55,836 nucleotides of DNA, taken from NCBI RefSeq assembly GCF_006538705.1, contig NZ_BJLP01000025.1, positions 1-55,836 of the forward strand, read 5' to 3'. The notes under the pieces were generated by a model. The model made no database searches. It saw nothing but the letters and a program-made list of their open reading frames with translations, and was not told the origin of the DNA. Each line of letters begins with the position of its first letter. The first letter of the stretch is position 1. Positions 1 to 8,378 of the stretch are shown here, piece after piece. Both the position numbers and the translations under genes were made by a program. This stretch comes from Cellulomonas uda (GTDB lineage: Bacteria > Actinomycetota > Actinomycetes > Actinomycetales > Cellulomonadaceae).

Positions 1-43
1 CCCGCCGGCGCGGCGGCCCGTCACAGGCCGCCGCGCCTGGTGA

Positions 44-538
44 CTAGTAGTTCAGGTACGAGTAGAAGGACTTGCCCGCCGAGCAGACGTCCGGCCGTGA
101 GGGGATGTCGAGGCAGGTCTTGATGAACGCGTCCACACGCACCGTGACCGGCTTCATCGTCACGGAGTAGGTGTGCACCGGCTCGGACGCGATGGCGAGC
201 CACTCACCGCTCTCCCTCGTCCCGCTAGCCGACTTCGAGGCCTTCTCGTAAGGACCGAGGTTCCCGATGGCCGCGATGCTCTTGAGGTGGACGTAGACCT
301 TGTGGTCGTCGGCGTTGCTGAGCTTGTACCGCGCGTCCACGATCTTGGAGATGGCCGTGCGAGATCCCTTCGACGCGGTCCAACTGCCGAAGGTCTTGCC
401 CGTGCTGCCGTAGCCGCGGGCGACCTGCGGGGACGACTTCGTCGCGTAGGCGACCGCCGCCGCGCCGGCCGCCGGGCCGCAGACCGCGATGCCGACGACG
501 ACGGCGATCACCGCCATCACTCGGCGACGCTTGGACAT
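44..538 (-). CDS. Small secreted protein, family unknown
   Basis: I do not recognise this 164-residue protein. It starts MSKRRRV and continues with a hydrophobic Val/Ala/Gly stretch to about residue 30, which looks like a Sec signal peptide. A Cys lies in that stretch, but the residues before it (IAV) are a poor lipobox. The mature part is rich in Ser, Lys and Tyr and contains several short hydrophobic strands. It ends with two Cys nine residues apart (CLDIPSRPDVC), which could form a disulphide outside the cell. An ATG four codons upstream (550) is an alternative start. I chose 538 because it puts the basic n-region at the very start. The gene is divergent from the DUF1508 gene and has a perfect hairpin about 40 bases upstream. 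That it is expressed and exported is inference. Confidence 0.7.
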   Translation of the reverse strand: MSKRRRVMAVIAVVVGIAVCGPAAGAAAVAYATKSSPQVARGYGSTGKTFGSWTASKGSRTAISKIVDARYKLSNADDHKVYVHLKSIAAIGNLGPYEKASKSASGTRESGEWLAIASEPVHTYSVTMKPVTVRVDAFIKTCLDIPSRPDVCSAGKSFYSYLNY

Positions 539-578
539 AGGTGTACCCATGTGTTCCCCCTACTTCGGTCATACGTGG

Positions 579-602
579 GAGCGCCGCAGCCGTGCGGCGC
601 TC
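579..602. repeat. Perfect 10-bp inverted repeat upstream of the small secreted protein gene
   Basis: The arms GAGCGCCGCA and TGCGGCGCTC pair perfectly around a GCCG tetraloop. The structure lies 41 bases upstream of the chosen start at 538, inside a 299-base divergent intergenic stretch that otherwise shows no gene. It could be a leader hairpin, an operator, or the end of an unannotated small transcript. Confidence 0.6.
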
Positions 603-837
603 GCCGGTGGGAACGATCCCACGCGGCCGAGACGAAAACTAGTGGGAGACCGACAAACGGGACAACGGGTGCGTCGCTGCCTGTGGACAACAAGGCGACA
701 GGCGTCACCCCCGCGCGCGCACAAGCGACCGATGACCACGCCCACACGGGTGAATGCCCGAGCGCCGTCTGCCTGACGGGCCGCCCAGAGGTGTTGGGTA
801 GTCGCGTCAGGCAACGGCGCTTGGATGGAGCAGTCCC

Positions 838-1008
838 ATGAAGTTCGAGATCGTCAAGAGCGACAACGGCAAGTGGTTCTTCCGGATCGTCGCCCAGAAC
901 GGCAACGTGCTGGCGCACAGCCAGCAGTACACCGAGAAGGCGTCGGCGAAGTCGACGGTCGAGTCGATCAAGAAGAACGCCGCGGACGCGGACGTCGTCG
1001 AGGCCTGA
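838..1008 (+). CDS. DUF1508 (YegP-like) family small protein
   Basis: This short gene encodes 56 residues beginning MKFEIVKSDNGKWFFRIVAQ. The run of strand-forming residues, Lys-Trp-Phe-Phe-Arg, then a 'Asn-Gly-x-Val-Leu-Ala-x-Ser-x-x-Tyr' pattern and a C-terminal helix (SAKSTVESIKKNA) are typical of the DUF1508/YegP fold, which is often found as one or two tandem copies. The molecular role of the family is unknown. Here a single copy forms the whole protein. It ends 84 bases before the stop of mfd, with which it is convergent. No strong Shine-Dalgarno is visible, so the start rests on family length and sequence. Confidence 0.85.
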   Translation: MKFEIVKSDNGKWFFRIVAQNGNVLAHSQQYTEKASAKSTVESIKKNAADADVVEA

Positions 1009-1092
1009 CCGCGCGCCGCGAGCGGCCGCGAGCAGCGATGAGCTGAAGCGGCCGAGGCGAGGCGGCCACGGGCTGCCCCGCCTGCGCGCCGG

Positions 1093-4000
1093 TCAGCGGG
1101 TGGTGCCGACCTGGGCGGCGGCGGAGACGTCGTTGAGCATGACCGCGTCGATGAGCTGGCGGCACCACGTGAGGACCTCGCGGCCGTGGAGCGGCTTGCC
1201 GCCGATGCGCGCGGTCGTCGGGAACGGCACGAGCACGGTGCGCAGCGCGGGCTTGAGGACGGTGCCCGGGTAGAGCCGCTTGAGGCGCAGCTGTGCAGAC
1301 TCGGGCAGCTCGACGGGCGCGAAGCGCACGAACTTGCCCTGCGCGGTGATGTCCGACAGGCCGGCTCGTCGGGCGTGCTGGCGGAACTGCGCGACCTCGA
1401 ACAGGTTGTCGACGGCCTCGGGCACGGGGCCGTAGCGGTCGACGAGCTCGGCGTGCACCTCGCGCAGCGCGGTGTCGTCGGTGGCGACGGCGATCTTGCG
1501 GTACGCCTCGAGGCGCAGCCGCTCGTGCGCGATGTAGTCGTGCGGGATGTGCGCGTCGACGGGCAGCTCGATGGTGACGTCGGGCAGCTCCTCGGGCACG
1601 TCGTCGCGGAACGCGGCGACGGCCTCGCCGACCATGCGGATGTACAGGTCGAAGCCCACGCCCTCGATGTGCCCAGACTGCTCGCCGCCGAGCAGGTTGC
1701 CCGCGCCGCGGATCTCGAGGTCCTTCATGGCGACGGCCATGCCGGCGCCCAGGTCGGTGTTCGCGGCGATGGTCTGCAGGCGGTCGTGGGCGGTCTCGGT
1801 GAGCGGCTTCTCCGGCGGGTAGAGGAAGTACGCGTAGGCCCGCTCACGGCCGCGGCCGACGCGCCCGCGCAGCTGGTGCAGCTGCGACAGGCCGAGACGG
1901 TCGGCGCTCTCGAGGATGAGGGTGTTGGCGTTGGAGATGTCCAGGCCGGTCTCGACGATCGTCGTGCAGACCAGCACGTCGAACCGCTTCTCCCAGAAGT
2001 CGACGATGACGCGCTCGAGCTGGTGCTCGCCCATCTTCCCGTGCGCGACGGCGATGCGGGCCTCGGGCACGAGCTCGTTGAGGCGCGACGCGACGCGTTC
2101 GATCGACTCGACCCGGTTGTGGACGTAGAACACCTGCCCCTCGCGCAGCAGCTCGCGGCGGATCGCGGCGGAGATCTGCTTCTCCTCGTACGGTCCGACG
2201 AACGTCAGCACGGGGTGGCGCTCCTCGGGCGGGGTCGCGAGCGTGGACATCTCGCGGATCCCGGTGACGGCCATCTCGAGCGTGCGCGGGATCGGGGTGG
2301 CGGACATCGCGAGCACGTCGACGTTGGTGCGCAGCGCCTTGAGCGTCTCCTTGTGCTCGACGCCGAACCGCTGCTCCTCGTCGATCACGACGAGCCCGAG
2401 GTCCTTGAACCGCACGCCGCCCGTGATGAGCCGGTGCGTGCCGATCACGACGTCGACGGACCCGTCGGCGAGACCCTCGAGGATCTCCTTGCTCTCCTTG
2501 GCGGTCTGGAACCGCGAGAGCGCCTTGACCGTCACGGGGTACGGCGAGTAACGCTCGGCGAACGTGTCGAAGTGCTGCTGGACCAGCAGCGTCGTCGGGA
2601 CGAGGACCGCGACCTGCTTGCCGTCCTGCACGGCCTTGAACGCGGCGCGCACCGCGATCTCGGTCTTGCCGTAGCCCACGTCGCCGCACACGAGCCGGTC
2701 CATGGGGATCGGCTTCTCCATGTCGGCCTTGACCTCGTCGATCGTCGCGAGCTGGTCGGGCGTCTCGACGTACGCGAACGCGTCCTCGAGCTCGCGCTGC
2801 CAGGGCGTGTCCGGCCCGAACGGGTGGCCCGGGGTGGCCATGCGCGCCGAGTACAGGCGGATCAGCTCGGACGCGATCTCCTTGACCGCCTTGCGCGCCC
2901 GCCCCTTCGTCTTGGCCCAGTCCGCGCCGCCCATGCGGTTGAGGCTCGGCGCCTCGCCGCCCACGTACTTGGTGACCTGGTCGAGCTGGTCGGTGGGGAC
3001 GTACAGGCGGTCGCCGGGCTGGCCGCGCTTGGACGACGCGTACTCGATCACCAGGTACTCGCGCGTCGCGGCGGCGGCGCCCGAGCCGATGGTGCGCTGC
3101 ACCAGCTCGACGAACCGTCCGACACCGTGCTGCTCGTGCACGACGAAGTCCCCCGCGCGCAGCTGCAGCGGGTCGACGACGTTGCGCCGCCGGCTCGGCA
3201 TGCGGCGCATGTCCCGCGTGGAGGACCCGGCACGCCCGGTCAGGTCCGACTCGGAGAACACCGCGAGGTGCTGCGCCTCGGCGACGAACCCGGGACCGAC
3301 CGGAGCGGGCGTGACCAGGACGACGCCGCCCGCGGGCTCCTCGTCGATCGTCGCGACGAGCCGCGCGGGGCAGTCGGCGGCCTTCAGCTGCTCGACCATG
3401 CGCTGCGCGGGCCCGTGACCCTCGGTCGCGAGCACGAGCCGCCAGCCGGCGCGCTGCAGCTCACGCACGTCGGCGACCGCGCGGGCGACCTCACCGCGGT
3501 ACCGCTCGACCTCGCGCGCCGCGACGACGAGCGTCTCCACGCCGTCCGTGTCACGCACCGGCGCGTCGGCGCTCTCGTCGTCGGCGCCGGCGTCCAGCGT
3601 GAACCCGGACAGCGTCCACCAGCCGAGCCCGCGGACCTGCGAGAGCGCGCGCACCTCGGCGAACGTCGCGAACGACGCCGCGGACAGGTCGAGCGGCGTC
3701 GCGGCACCCGCCGCGGCCGAGGTCCACGCGGCCTCGAGGAACTCCTGGGTGGTCGCGACGAGGTCGTGCGCGCGCCGACGGATGCGCTCCGGGTCGGCGA
3801 GCACCAGCAGCGCGTCGTCGGGCACGAGGTCCAGCACGGGGACCATGCGGTCGACCAGCACGGGCGCGAGCGACTCCATGCCCTCGACCGCGATGCCCGC
3901 GGCGAGCTTGTCGAGCATGTCCACCGCGCCCGGGAGCTGCGGCACGAGGGACGTCGCGCGCTCGCGCACCGCGTCCGTCAGCAGGATCTCGCGGCACGGC

Positions 4001-4707
4001 GGCGCCCACAGCCCGTGGTCCGCGACCTCGAGCGACCGCTGGTCAGCGACCGAGAACCACCGGATCTCCTCGACGTCCTCGCCCCACAGCTCGACACGCA
4101 GCGGGTGCGACTCGGTCGGCGGGAACACGTCGATGATGCCGCCGCGCACCGCGAACTCGCCGCGCTTCTCGACCATGTCGACCCTGCTGTACGCGGCGTC
4201 CACGAGCCGCTGCGTGAGGTCGTCGAGGTCGACGCGGTCCCCCACCGCGACCTCGACCGGACGCAGCTCCCCCAGGCCCTCGACGACGGGCTGCAGGAGC
4301 GCGCGCACGGGGACCACGAGCACGCGGATCGGACCCGCGGGGCCGCGCTCCGACGTCGGGTGCGCGAGCCGGCGGAACACCGCGAGGCGCCGTGCCACGG
4401 TGTCGGCCCGCGGCGACAGCCGCTCGTGGGGCAGCGTCTCCCAGGCGGGCAGCACCGCGACGTCGTCGTCGGGCAGGTAGCAGCGCAGCGCGTCGGCGAG
4501 CTCGTCGGCGTCGCGGCCCGTCGCGGTCGTCACGACGAGCGGGCGCCCACCCACGTGACCGCCCGCTCCGGCGAGCGCCGCGAGCAACGGGGGCCGGATG
4601 CCCGCCGGTCCGACGACGTCGACCTCGCCACGCGCGGGCACGGCCTCGAGCGCCGCGGCGGCGGCCGGGTCGGCGAGCAGGGCGGGCAGCAGTCCGGTGA
4701 GGTCCAT
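1093..4707 (-). CDS. mfd: Transcription-repair coupling factor Mfd
   Basis: A 1204-residue Mfd. The protein removes RNA polymerase stalled at DNA lesions and recruits UvrA, using ATP to translocate along DNA. The N-terminal third carries the UvrB-like module (LPAWETLPHERLSP near residue 90). The middle carries the RNA-polymerase-binding Tudor-like segment (DFVVHEQHGVGRFVEL). The motor follows, with Walker A GDVGYGKTE near residue 672, DEEQ near residue 774 and the helicase motif QLRGRVGRGRERAY. The C-terminal TRCF domain is complete. The length is close to the usual 1150-1220. In M. tuberculosis and other actinobacteria mfd sits close to the glmU-prs-pth block; here the polysaccharide cluster lies between them. 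A -10-like TAGACT at 4869-4864 gives a leader of about 150 bases. Confidence 0.98.
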   Translation of the reverse strand: MDLTGLLPALLADPAAAAALEAVPARGEVDVVGPAGIRPPLLAALAGAGGHVGGRPLVVTTATGRDADELADALRCYLPDDDVAVLPAWETLPHERLSPRADTVARRLAVFRRLAHPTSERGPAGPIRVLVVPVRALLQPVVEGLGELRPVEVAVGDRVDLDDLTQRLVDAAYSRVDMVEKRGEFAVRGGIIDVFPPTESHPLRVELWGEDVEEIRWFSVADQRSLEVADHGLWAPPCREILLTDAVRERATSLVPQLPGAVDMLDKLAAGIAVEGMESLAPVLVDRMVPVLDLVPDDALLVLADPERIRRRAHDLVATTQEFLEAAWTSAAAGAATPLDLSAASFATFAEVRALSQVRGLGWWTLSGFTLDAGADDESADAPVRDTDGVETLVVAAREVERYRGEVARAVADVRELQRAGWRLVLATEGHGPAQRMVEQLKAADCPARLVATIDEEPAGGVVLVTPAPVGPGFVAEAQHLAVFSESDLTGRAGSSTRDMRRMPSRRRNVVDPLQLRAGDFVVHEQHGVGRFVELVQRTIGSGAAAATREYLVIEYASSKRGQPGDRLYVPTDQLDQVTKYVGGEAPSLNRMGGADWAKTKGRARKAVKEIASELIRLYSARMATPGHPFGPDTPWQRELEDAFAYVETPDQLATIDEVKADMEKPIPMDRLVCGDVGYGKTEIAVRAAFKAVQDGKQVAVLVPTTLLVQQHFDTFAERYSPYPVTVKALSRFQTAKESKEILEGLADGSVDVVIGTHRLITGGVRFKDLGLVVIDEEQRFGVEHKETLKALRTNVDVLAMSATPIPRTLEMAVTGIREMSTLATPPEERHPVLTFVGPYEEKQISAAIRRELLREGQVFYVHNRVESIERVASRLNELVPEARIAVAHGKMGEHQLERVIVDFWEKRFDVLVCTTIVETGLDISNANTLILESADRLGLSQLHQLRGRVGRGRERAYAYFLYPPEKPLTETAHDRLQTIAANTDLGAGMAVAMKDLEIRGAGNLLGGEQSGHIEGVGFDLYIRMVGEAVAAFRDDVPEELPDVTIELPVDAHIPHDYIAHERLRLEAYRKIAVATDDTALREVHAELVDRYGPVPEAVDNLFEVAQFRQHARRAGLSDITAQGKFVRFAPVELPESAQLRLKRLYPGTVLKPALRTVLVPFPTTARIGGKPLHGREVLTWCRQLIDAVMLNDVSAAAQVGTTR

Positions 4708-4863
4708 GGGTCCTTCACGTTCGTCGGGCGGGCGGTGCCCGCGGGCTCCTCAGGAGTGCCGCGGGCAGCACGAGCGCCCCTGCTCCGGCGCGGACGGGGG
4801 GCGCCGGACCGTGCGAACCGGTCCGCGCACACCGCTGCCGCGTGCGGTCAGGGGGTCGCGGTC

Positions 4864-4869
4864 AGTCTA
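4864..4869 (-). promoter_or_regulatory. Candidate -10 box of mfd (TAGACT)
   Basis: Read on the minus strand this is TAGACT, the same TAGnCT form seen at several promoters in this window. It lies about 160 bases upstream of the mfd start. No convincing -35 was found, so the assignment is tentative. Confidence 0.35.
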
Positions 4870-4887
4870 CGAGCCGCCGCCGACACG

Positions 4888-4938
4888 GTGCAGGGCAGGG
4901 CAGGGCAGGACAGGGCCGGGCAGGACAGGGCGGGCCGG
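4888..4938. repeat. Short GGGCA-type pentanucleotide tandem repeat
   Basis: About ten imperfect copies of CAGGG/GGGCA stand head to tail in the 251-base gap between mfd and the acyltransferase gene. The run is non-coding and just upstream of the candidate mfd promoter, so its copy number could vary between strains and affect mfd transcription. That effect is inference. Confidence 0.7.
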
Positions 4939-4958
4939 GCGCACCTCGACGACGGGGC

Positions 4959-6104
4959 CTACGCGCCGCGGCCGGACTCCACGCGTGCCGGGCGCACGGG
5001 TGCGCGCTCGTCGACCGCACCCAGCCGCTCCTCCCAGCCGTGCGGCATCGCGAACGCCGGGACGAGGCCGTGCGCGCGCCGGGCCGCGGCGTGCACCGCG
5101 AGGCACAGCACGACGACGAGCGCGGTGACGACCGGCGGGTAGAGCAACGACCCGACGGCCGTCGCCGTCACCTCGCGCGCCGGCCCGCCCGCGTAGGCCA
5201 GGAGCACCGCGATCCACAGCGGGTGCAGCACGTAGATCGGCAGGGTCTGGCGGCCCAGGAGGAGCCCGAGCCGACGCAGCGGGTCCCACCGGACCGCGAG
5301 GACGACGACGAGCACCGCGAGGACCAGGAACGCCAGGCACCGAGCGACGAAGACCACGGCCTCCGCGAGCTCGACCCCCTGTGCCACGCGCCCCGACGCG
5401 GTCACCGCCACGGCGAGCGCCGCCGCGACGAGCGCCAGGCCCCAGGACGCGCGCTCGCCGAGCCGGCGCAGCGGACCCGCGCCGTAGACGCCGACCGCGA
5501 AGAACAGGAACAGCTCGGGCACCTTGGCCCACACCTGGTCCGACGACGTGAGGACGTGCGCCGCCAGGCACAGTGCGACCAGGCCCGACAGCACGGCCCA
5601 CGCGGGCACGCGGTGCAGCAGCCCGAGCACCGCGATGTACACCGCGAGCGCGAACACGTACCAGAGCGTCGTGCCGGGGACGACGAGCTGACGCAGCACG
5701 TCGGCCACGCCGTCGACCCGGTGCGGGAGCGACGGGTCGCGCACGACCGCGTAGAACACGGCGTAGAGCAGCAGCCACACCACGTACAGGTAGTAGTTGC
5801 GGGCGACCCGCAACGTCAGCCCGCCGGGCCGCCACCCGAGCCGCACGCGACGTGCGACCACGAGACCGGAGACGGCCAGCAGCACGGGCATGCGCGCGCT
5901 GCCGAGCACCGCGTAGACCCGTCCCCACACCGACTCACCCGCGGGGGCGGTCGCCGCGCCCGGGCCGAGCAGGTCCCACAGCACGACGTGCGCCAGCACG
6001 ACGGCGACGACGCTGTACCCGCGCACCGCGTCGACCCACTCGAGGCGACCGTTCGCCGCAGGCGCACCGGCCGTGGCCCGTGACGCCGGCGGCGACGAGG
6101 TCAT
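4959..6104 (-). CDS. Acyltransferase family 3 membrane protein
   Basis: A 381-residue integral membrane protein of the acyltransferase-3 family. The usual opening motif is present (LEWVDAVRGYSVVAVVLAHV, near residue 23), followed by about ten hydrophobic segments and the usual basic loops. Members transfer acetyl, succinyl or other acyl groups from the cytoplasm to sugars of exopolysaccharides, O-antigens or peptidoglycan. The start is the ATG at 6104, which overlaps the stop of the TagD-like gene as ATGA, so the two are translationally coupled. An N-terminally longer frame exists, but it runs through the tagD-like gene and is rejected. The likely job is decoration of the cluster polysaccharide. 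The acyl donor and target sugar cannot be read from the sequence. A second family member lies at 9817-10932. Confidence 0.9.
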   Translation of the reverse strand: MTSSPPASRATAGAPAANGRLEWVDAVRGYSVVAVVLAHVVLWDLLGPGAATAPAGESVWGRVYAVLGSARMPVLLAVSGLVVARRVRLGWRPGGLTLRVARNYYLYVVWLLLYAVFYAVVRDPSLPHRVDGVADVLRQLVVPGTTLWYVFALAVYIAVLGLLHRVPAWAVLSGLVALCLAAHVLTSSDQVWAKVPELFLFFAVGVYGAGPLRRLGERASWGLALVAAALAVAVTASGRVAQGVELAEAVVFVARCLAFLVLAVLVVVLAVRWDPLRRLGLLLGRQTLPIYVLHPLWIAVLLAYAGGPAREVTATAVGSLLYPPVVTALVVVLCLAVHAAARRAHGLVPAFAMPHGWEERLGAVDERAPVRPARVESGRGA

Positions 6105-6550
6105 CGCGCCGCGGCGAGCGGCTCGGACGCCCCCTCGAGCAGTGCGAGCGCACGGCGCAGCGCGGTGCTCGAGGTGTGCATCGTGTACGGGAAGTAGACG
6201 ACCTCGACACCCACCTCGGCGAAGCGTCGCTCGAGGTCGCGCCCCTTGGCCGTGCCGCGCCAGTCGTCGCCCTTGAAGAACACGTCGAACCGCAGCTCGC
6301 GCCACGTGTCGAGCTTGTCGGGGACCGTCTCGGCGTGCACCTGGTCGACGTAGCGCACGTGCCGGACGATCTCCATGCGCTCCTCGAGCGGGACGACGGG
6401 CCGCCGACCCTTGGTGCGCTCGAGCATCTCGTCCGAGACCACGCCCGCGACGAGGTGGTCGCAGTGCTCACGTGCGTGCCGCAGGATGTTGAGGTGGCCG
6501 ACGTGGAAGAGGTCGTACGCCCCTGGTGCGTATCCGATCCGCGCTGTCAT
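6101..6550 (-). CDS. TagD-like glycerol-3-phosphate cytidylyltransferase
   Basis: A 149-residue nucleotidyltransferase. It shows the GxYDLFHxGHLNIL signature near residue 9 (HVGH is the CTP-binding HxGH), the FKGDDWRGT segment and a C-terminal YTMHTSSTALRRAL that corresponds to the RTEGISTT motif of TagD. TagD enzymes make CDP-glycerol from CTP and glycerol-3-phosphate for wall teichoic acid and glycerol-phosphate-decorated polysaccharides. The length matches the family (about 130-150). It is the first gene of a two-gene operon with the acyltransferase. A CDP-alcohol phosphatidyltransferase in the same cluster (26.1-26.9 kb) could be linked to a CDP-activated alcohol, but no TagB/TagF-type polymerase is visible. 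Substrate specificity is by family only; other small CDP-alcohol or sugar substrates are possible. Confidence 0.85.
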   Translation of the reverse strand: MTARIGYAPGAYDLFHVGHLNILRHAREHCDHLVAGVVSDEMLERTKGRRPVVPLEERMEIVRHVRYVDQVHAETVPDKLDTWRELRFDVFFKGDDWRGTAKGRDLERRFAEVGVEVVYFPYTMHTSSTALRRALALLEGASEPLAAAR

Positions 6551-6604
6551 GGCTCTCCCTGTCGTCGACGTCGGGCGCCGACGACGCTGGCGGCAGACGT
6601 GACG

Positions 6605-6649
6605 AGGCTAGGCGAATCCGGACAACCCGGACAGGCTCTGCCCGGGTGA
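6605..6649 (-). promoter_or_regulatory. Promoter region of the tagD-like operon with a 19-bp repeated element
   Basis: A TAGCCT -10 box (6610-6605, minus strand) lies about 55 bases before the start. Directly upstream is a 19-base element (6613-6631) that recurs exactly at 9751-9769 in the polymerase promoter. It contains the inverted repeat TCCGG-N5-CCGGA. A GGGTGA box is present too, but on the plus strand (6644-6649), unlike the other cluster promoters. Confidence 0.55.
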
Positions 6650-6659
6650 ATTGTCCGGC

Positions 6660-8366
6660 TCAGGCGCCACCCGTCGGGGCGTGCGCGGGTGCCGACTCGG
6701 CCTCGTCGTGCCGCGGCTCGTCGCCGCGCAGCAGTTCCGGCTCCTCCGTGGCGCGCTCCGGCCCGTCGTCCCGCCCGGACCGCGGTCCGTCGGCACGCTC
6801 GTCGACAGGCTCGTCGGCACGCCCGCCGTCGCGCTCGTCGGCACGCTCGCCATCACGCTCGTCGACACGCCCGCCGGCACGCTCGTCGGCGTGCTGCGTC
6901 GGCACGGGCCCGGCGACGGCGCGCAGCTCGGCGGCGTCCTGCGGGCGTGCGCGCGACAGGGGCCGGACGGTCAGGTCCGGCAGGCCCGTCGGCGGGCCGG
7001 ACCGTGCGCGCCGACCGCGCCTGCTCCGCGGCGCCTGCGCGTAGTACGCGGACTCGTCGGCGGAGACCTTCGCGCGGTTGAGCACCGCGCCGACGACACG
7101 TCCGCCGCCCAGCCGCACGGTCTCGACCGCCCGCTGGATCTGGGCACGCCGCACACGGGAGACGTCGACGACGAGCACGATGCCCAGCACGATGCGGGAG
7201 ATCACGACGGCGTCGGCGACGGGCAGCAGCGGCGGTGCGTCGACGACCACGACGTCGAACCGCTCGCGCCCGCGCACCAGGATCTCCTCGAACTCTCGCG
7301 ACGCGAGGAGCTCGGACGGGTTGGGCGGGACGGCGCCGGAGGCGAGCACGGTGAGCGCATCGCCGACCACCTGCGCGACCTCGTCGAACGTCGCCCGTCC
7401 GACGAGGCACTCGGTGAGCCCGGCGGCGCCCTCGATGCCGAGCGCGGTGGCGATGCTCGGGCGGCGCAGGTCGGCGTCGATGAGCAGGACGCGGTCACCG
7501 GCGGCGGCGAACGACGCCGCGATCCGCAGCGCGGTGTACGACTTGCCCTCGCCGCTGACGGCGGACGAGACGGCGAACACCTTGGGCGTGCCGACGCGGC
7601 CGATCATCTGCAGGTTCGTGCGGATGCGGCGGAACTCCTCGCCCTGCGCATCGCCCACGCCCTCGAAACCGGCGAACGAGAACCCGGCGGCGCGCTTGAC
7701 GGGCCGCACGGACCCGAGCACGGGGACGCCGATCACGGCGTCGACGTCCCGCGCGGTGCGCACGCGCGTGTCGAGCGCCTGGCGCAGGTACGCGGCGACG
7801 ATCCCGAGCAGCAGCCCCGCGAAGACCGCGGCCATGACGTTGCGCTTGGTGTTGGGCGAGAACGGGTACGCGGGCGGTACGGCGTCCTTGACGATCGTGG
7901 CGGTGATCGTGCCGCGGCCGCTCTCGCTCACCGGCGCGAGCGCCTGGATGACGGTCGTGAGCTCGGCGGCCACGGCGTTCGCGGCCTCGGCCGTGGCCTG
8001 CGGCGAGCTGCCCGCGACGGAGACGGTGAGCAGGGACGTGCCGGACGGCGTGCTCGCCGAGACGCGCTCCGCGAGCTGCTTCGGGGAGATCCCCAGGCCG
8101 AGCTCCTCGATCGCCGGCTCCAGGACGATGGGCATCGTCGCGAGCTGCGCGAACGAGAGCATCTGCGCCTGCGTGTAGTTGGCGCCCTGGTTGAGGTCGG
8201 TGGCCGACCCGCTCGAGCTCAGCGTCACGTAGACCGTGGCCGACGACCGGTACGAGGGCGGGGTCTTCATGGACAGGTACCCGATGGCACCGCCGAGCAC
8301 CAGCACCGGCAGCAGCACGAGCACCCAGTGCTTGCGCGCGGCCATCACGAGTTCCCGCATCGACAT
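6660..8366 (-). CDS. Wzz/BY-kinase fusion: polysaccharide chain-length and tyrosine autokinase
   Basis: A 568-residue fusion of a Wzz-type chain-length domain and a bacterial tyrosine kinase. Two membrane helices (about 14-31 and 177-194) flank an extracytoplasmic domain, and the Pro-rich PPAYPFSP motif precedes the second helix. The cytoplasmic kinase has Walker A SGEGKS (271-276), Walker A' LLIDADLRRP (294-303) and Walker B VVVVDAPP (372-379). Such proteins set export chain length by cycling tyrosine phosphorylation. The tail from about residue 446 is odd: it has no tyrosine cluster, only a Tyr-Tyr pair at 441-442, and is built of charged ADERDGGRADE-like repeats encoded by a DNA minisatellite. 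The start has AGGAAGG seven bases upstream. It lies 12 bases after the polymerase-like gene and is probably co-transcribed with it. Confidence 0.93.
   Translation of the reverse strand: MSMRELVMAARKHWVLVLLPVLVLGGAIGYLSMKTPPSYRSSATVYVTLSSSGSATDLNQGANYTQAQMLSFAQLATMPIVLEPAIEELGLGISPKQLAERVSASTPSGTSLLTVSVAGSSPQATAEAANAVAAELTTVIQALAPVSESGRGTITATIVKDAVPPAYPFSPNTKRNVMAAVFAGLLLGIVAAYLRQALDTRVRTARDVDAVIGVPVLGSVRPVKRAAGFSFAGFEGVGDAQGEEFRRIRTNLQMIGRVGTPKVFAVSSAVSGEGKSYTALRIAASFAAAGDRVLLIDADLRRPSIATALGIEGAAGLTECLVGRATFDEVAQVVGDALTVLASGAVPPNPSELLASREFEEILVRGRERFDVVVVDAPPLLPVADAVVISRIVLGIVLVVDVSRVRRAQIQRAVETVRLGGGRVVGAVLNRAKVSADESAYYAQAPRSRRGRRARSGPPTGLPDLTVRPLSRARPQDAAELRAVAGPVPTQHADERAGGRVDERDGERADERDGGRADEPVDERADGPRSGRDDGPERATEEPELLRGDEPRHDEAESAPAHAPTGGA
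6780..6900. repeat. Degenerate tandem repeat coding for the charged kinase tail
   Basis: About ten imperfect 11-13 base units of the type GCTCGTCGGCAC / GCTCGTCGACAC are arranged in tandem inside the 3' part of the BY-kinase gene. They encode Asp-Glu-Arg-Ala/Asp-Gly-rich repeats. Repeat length may vary between strains. Confidence 0.7.
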
Positions 8367-8378
8367 CGACGAGCCTTC

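Noticed and set aside
4888..4938. CRISPR-like array
   Set aside because: Units are only five bases with no spacers; it is a simple tandem repeat. No CRISPR array or cas gene is seen in the window.
1186..5142. Very long open frame on the plus strand opposite mfd
   Set aside because: Its product is Arg/Asp/Glu/Gly-rich without motifs and is a codon-bias shadow of mfd in high-GC DNA.
6644..6649. GGGTGA box as part of the same architecture at the tagD-like promoter
   Set aside because: It is on the opposite strand and not 45 bases from the -10, so it was not counted among the seven.
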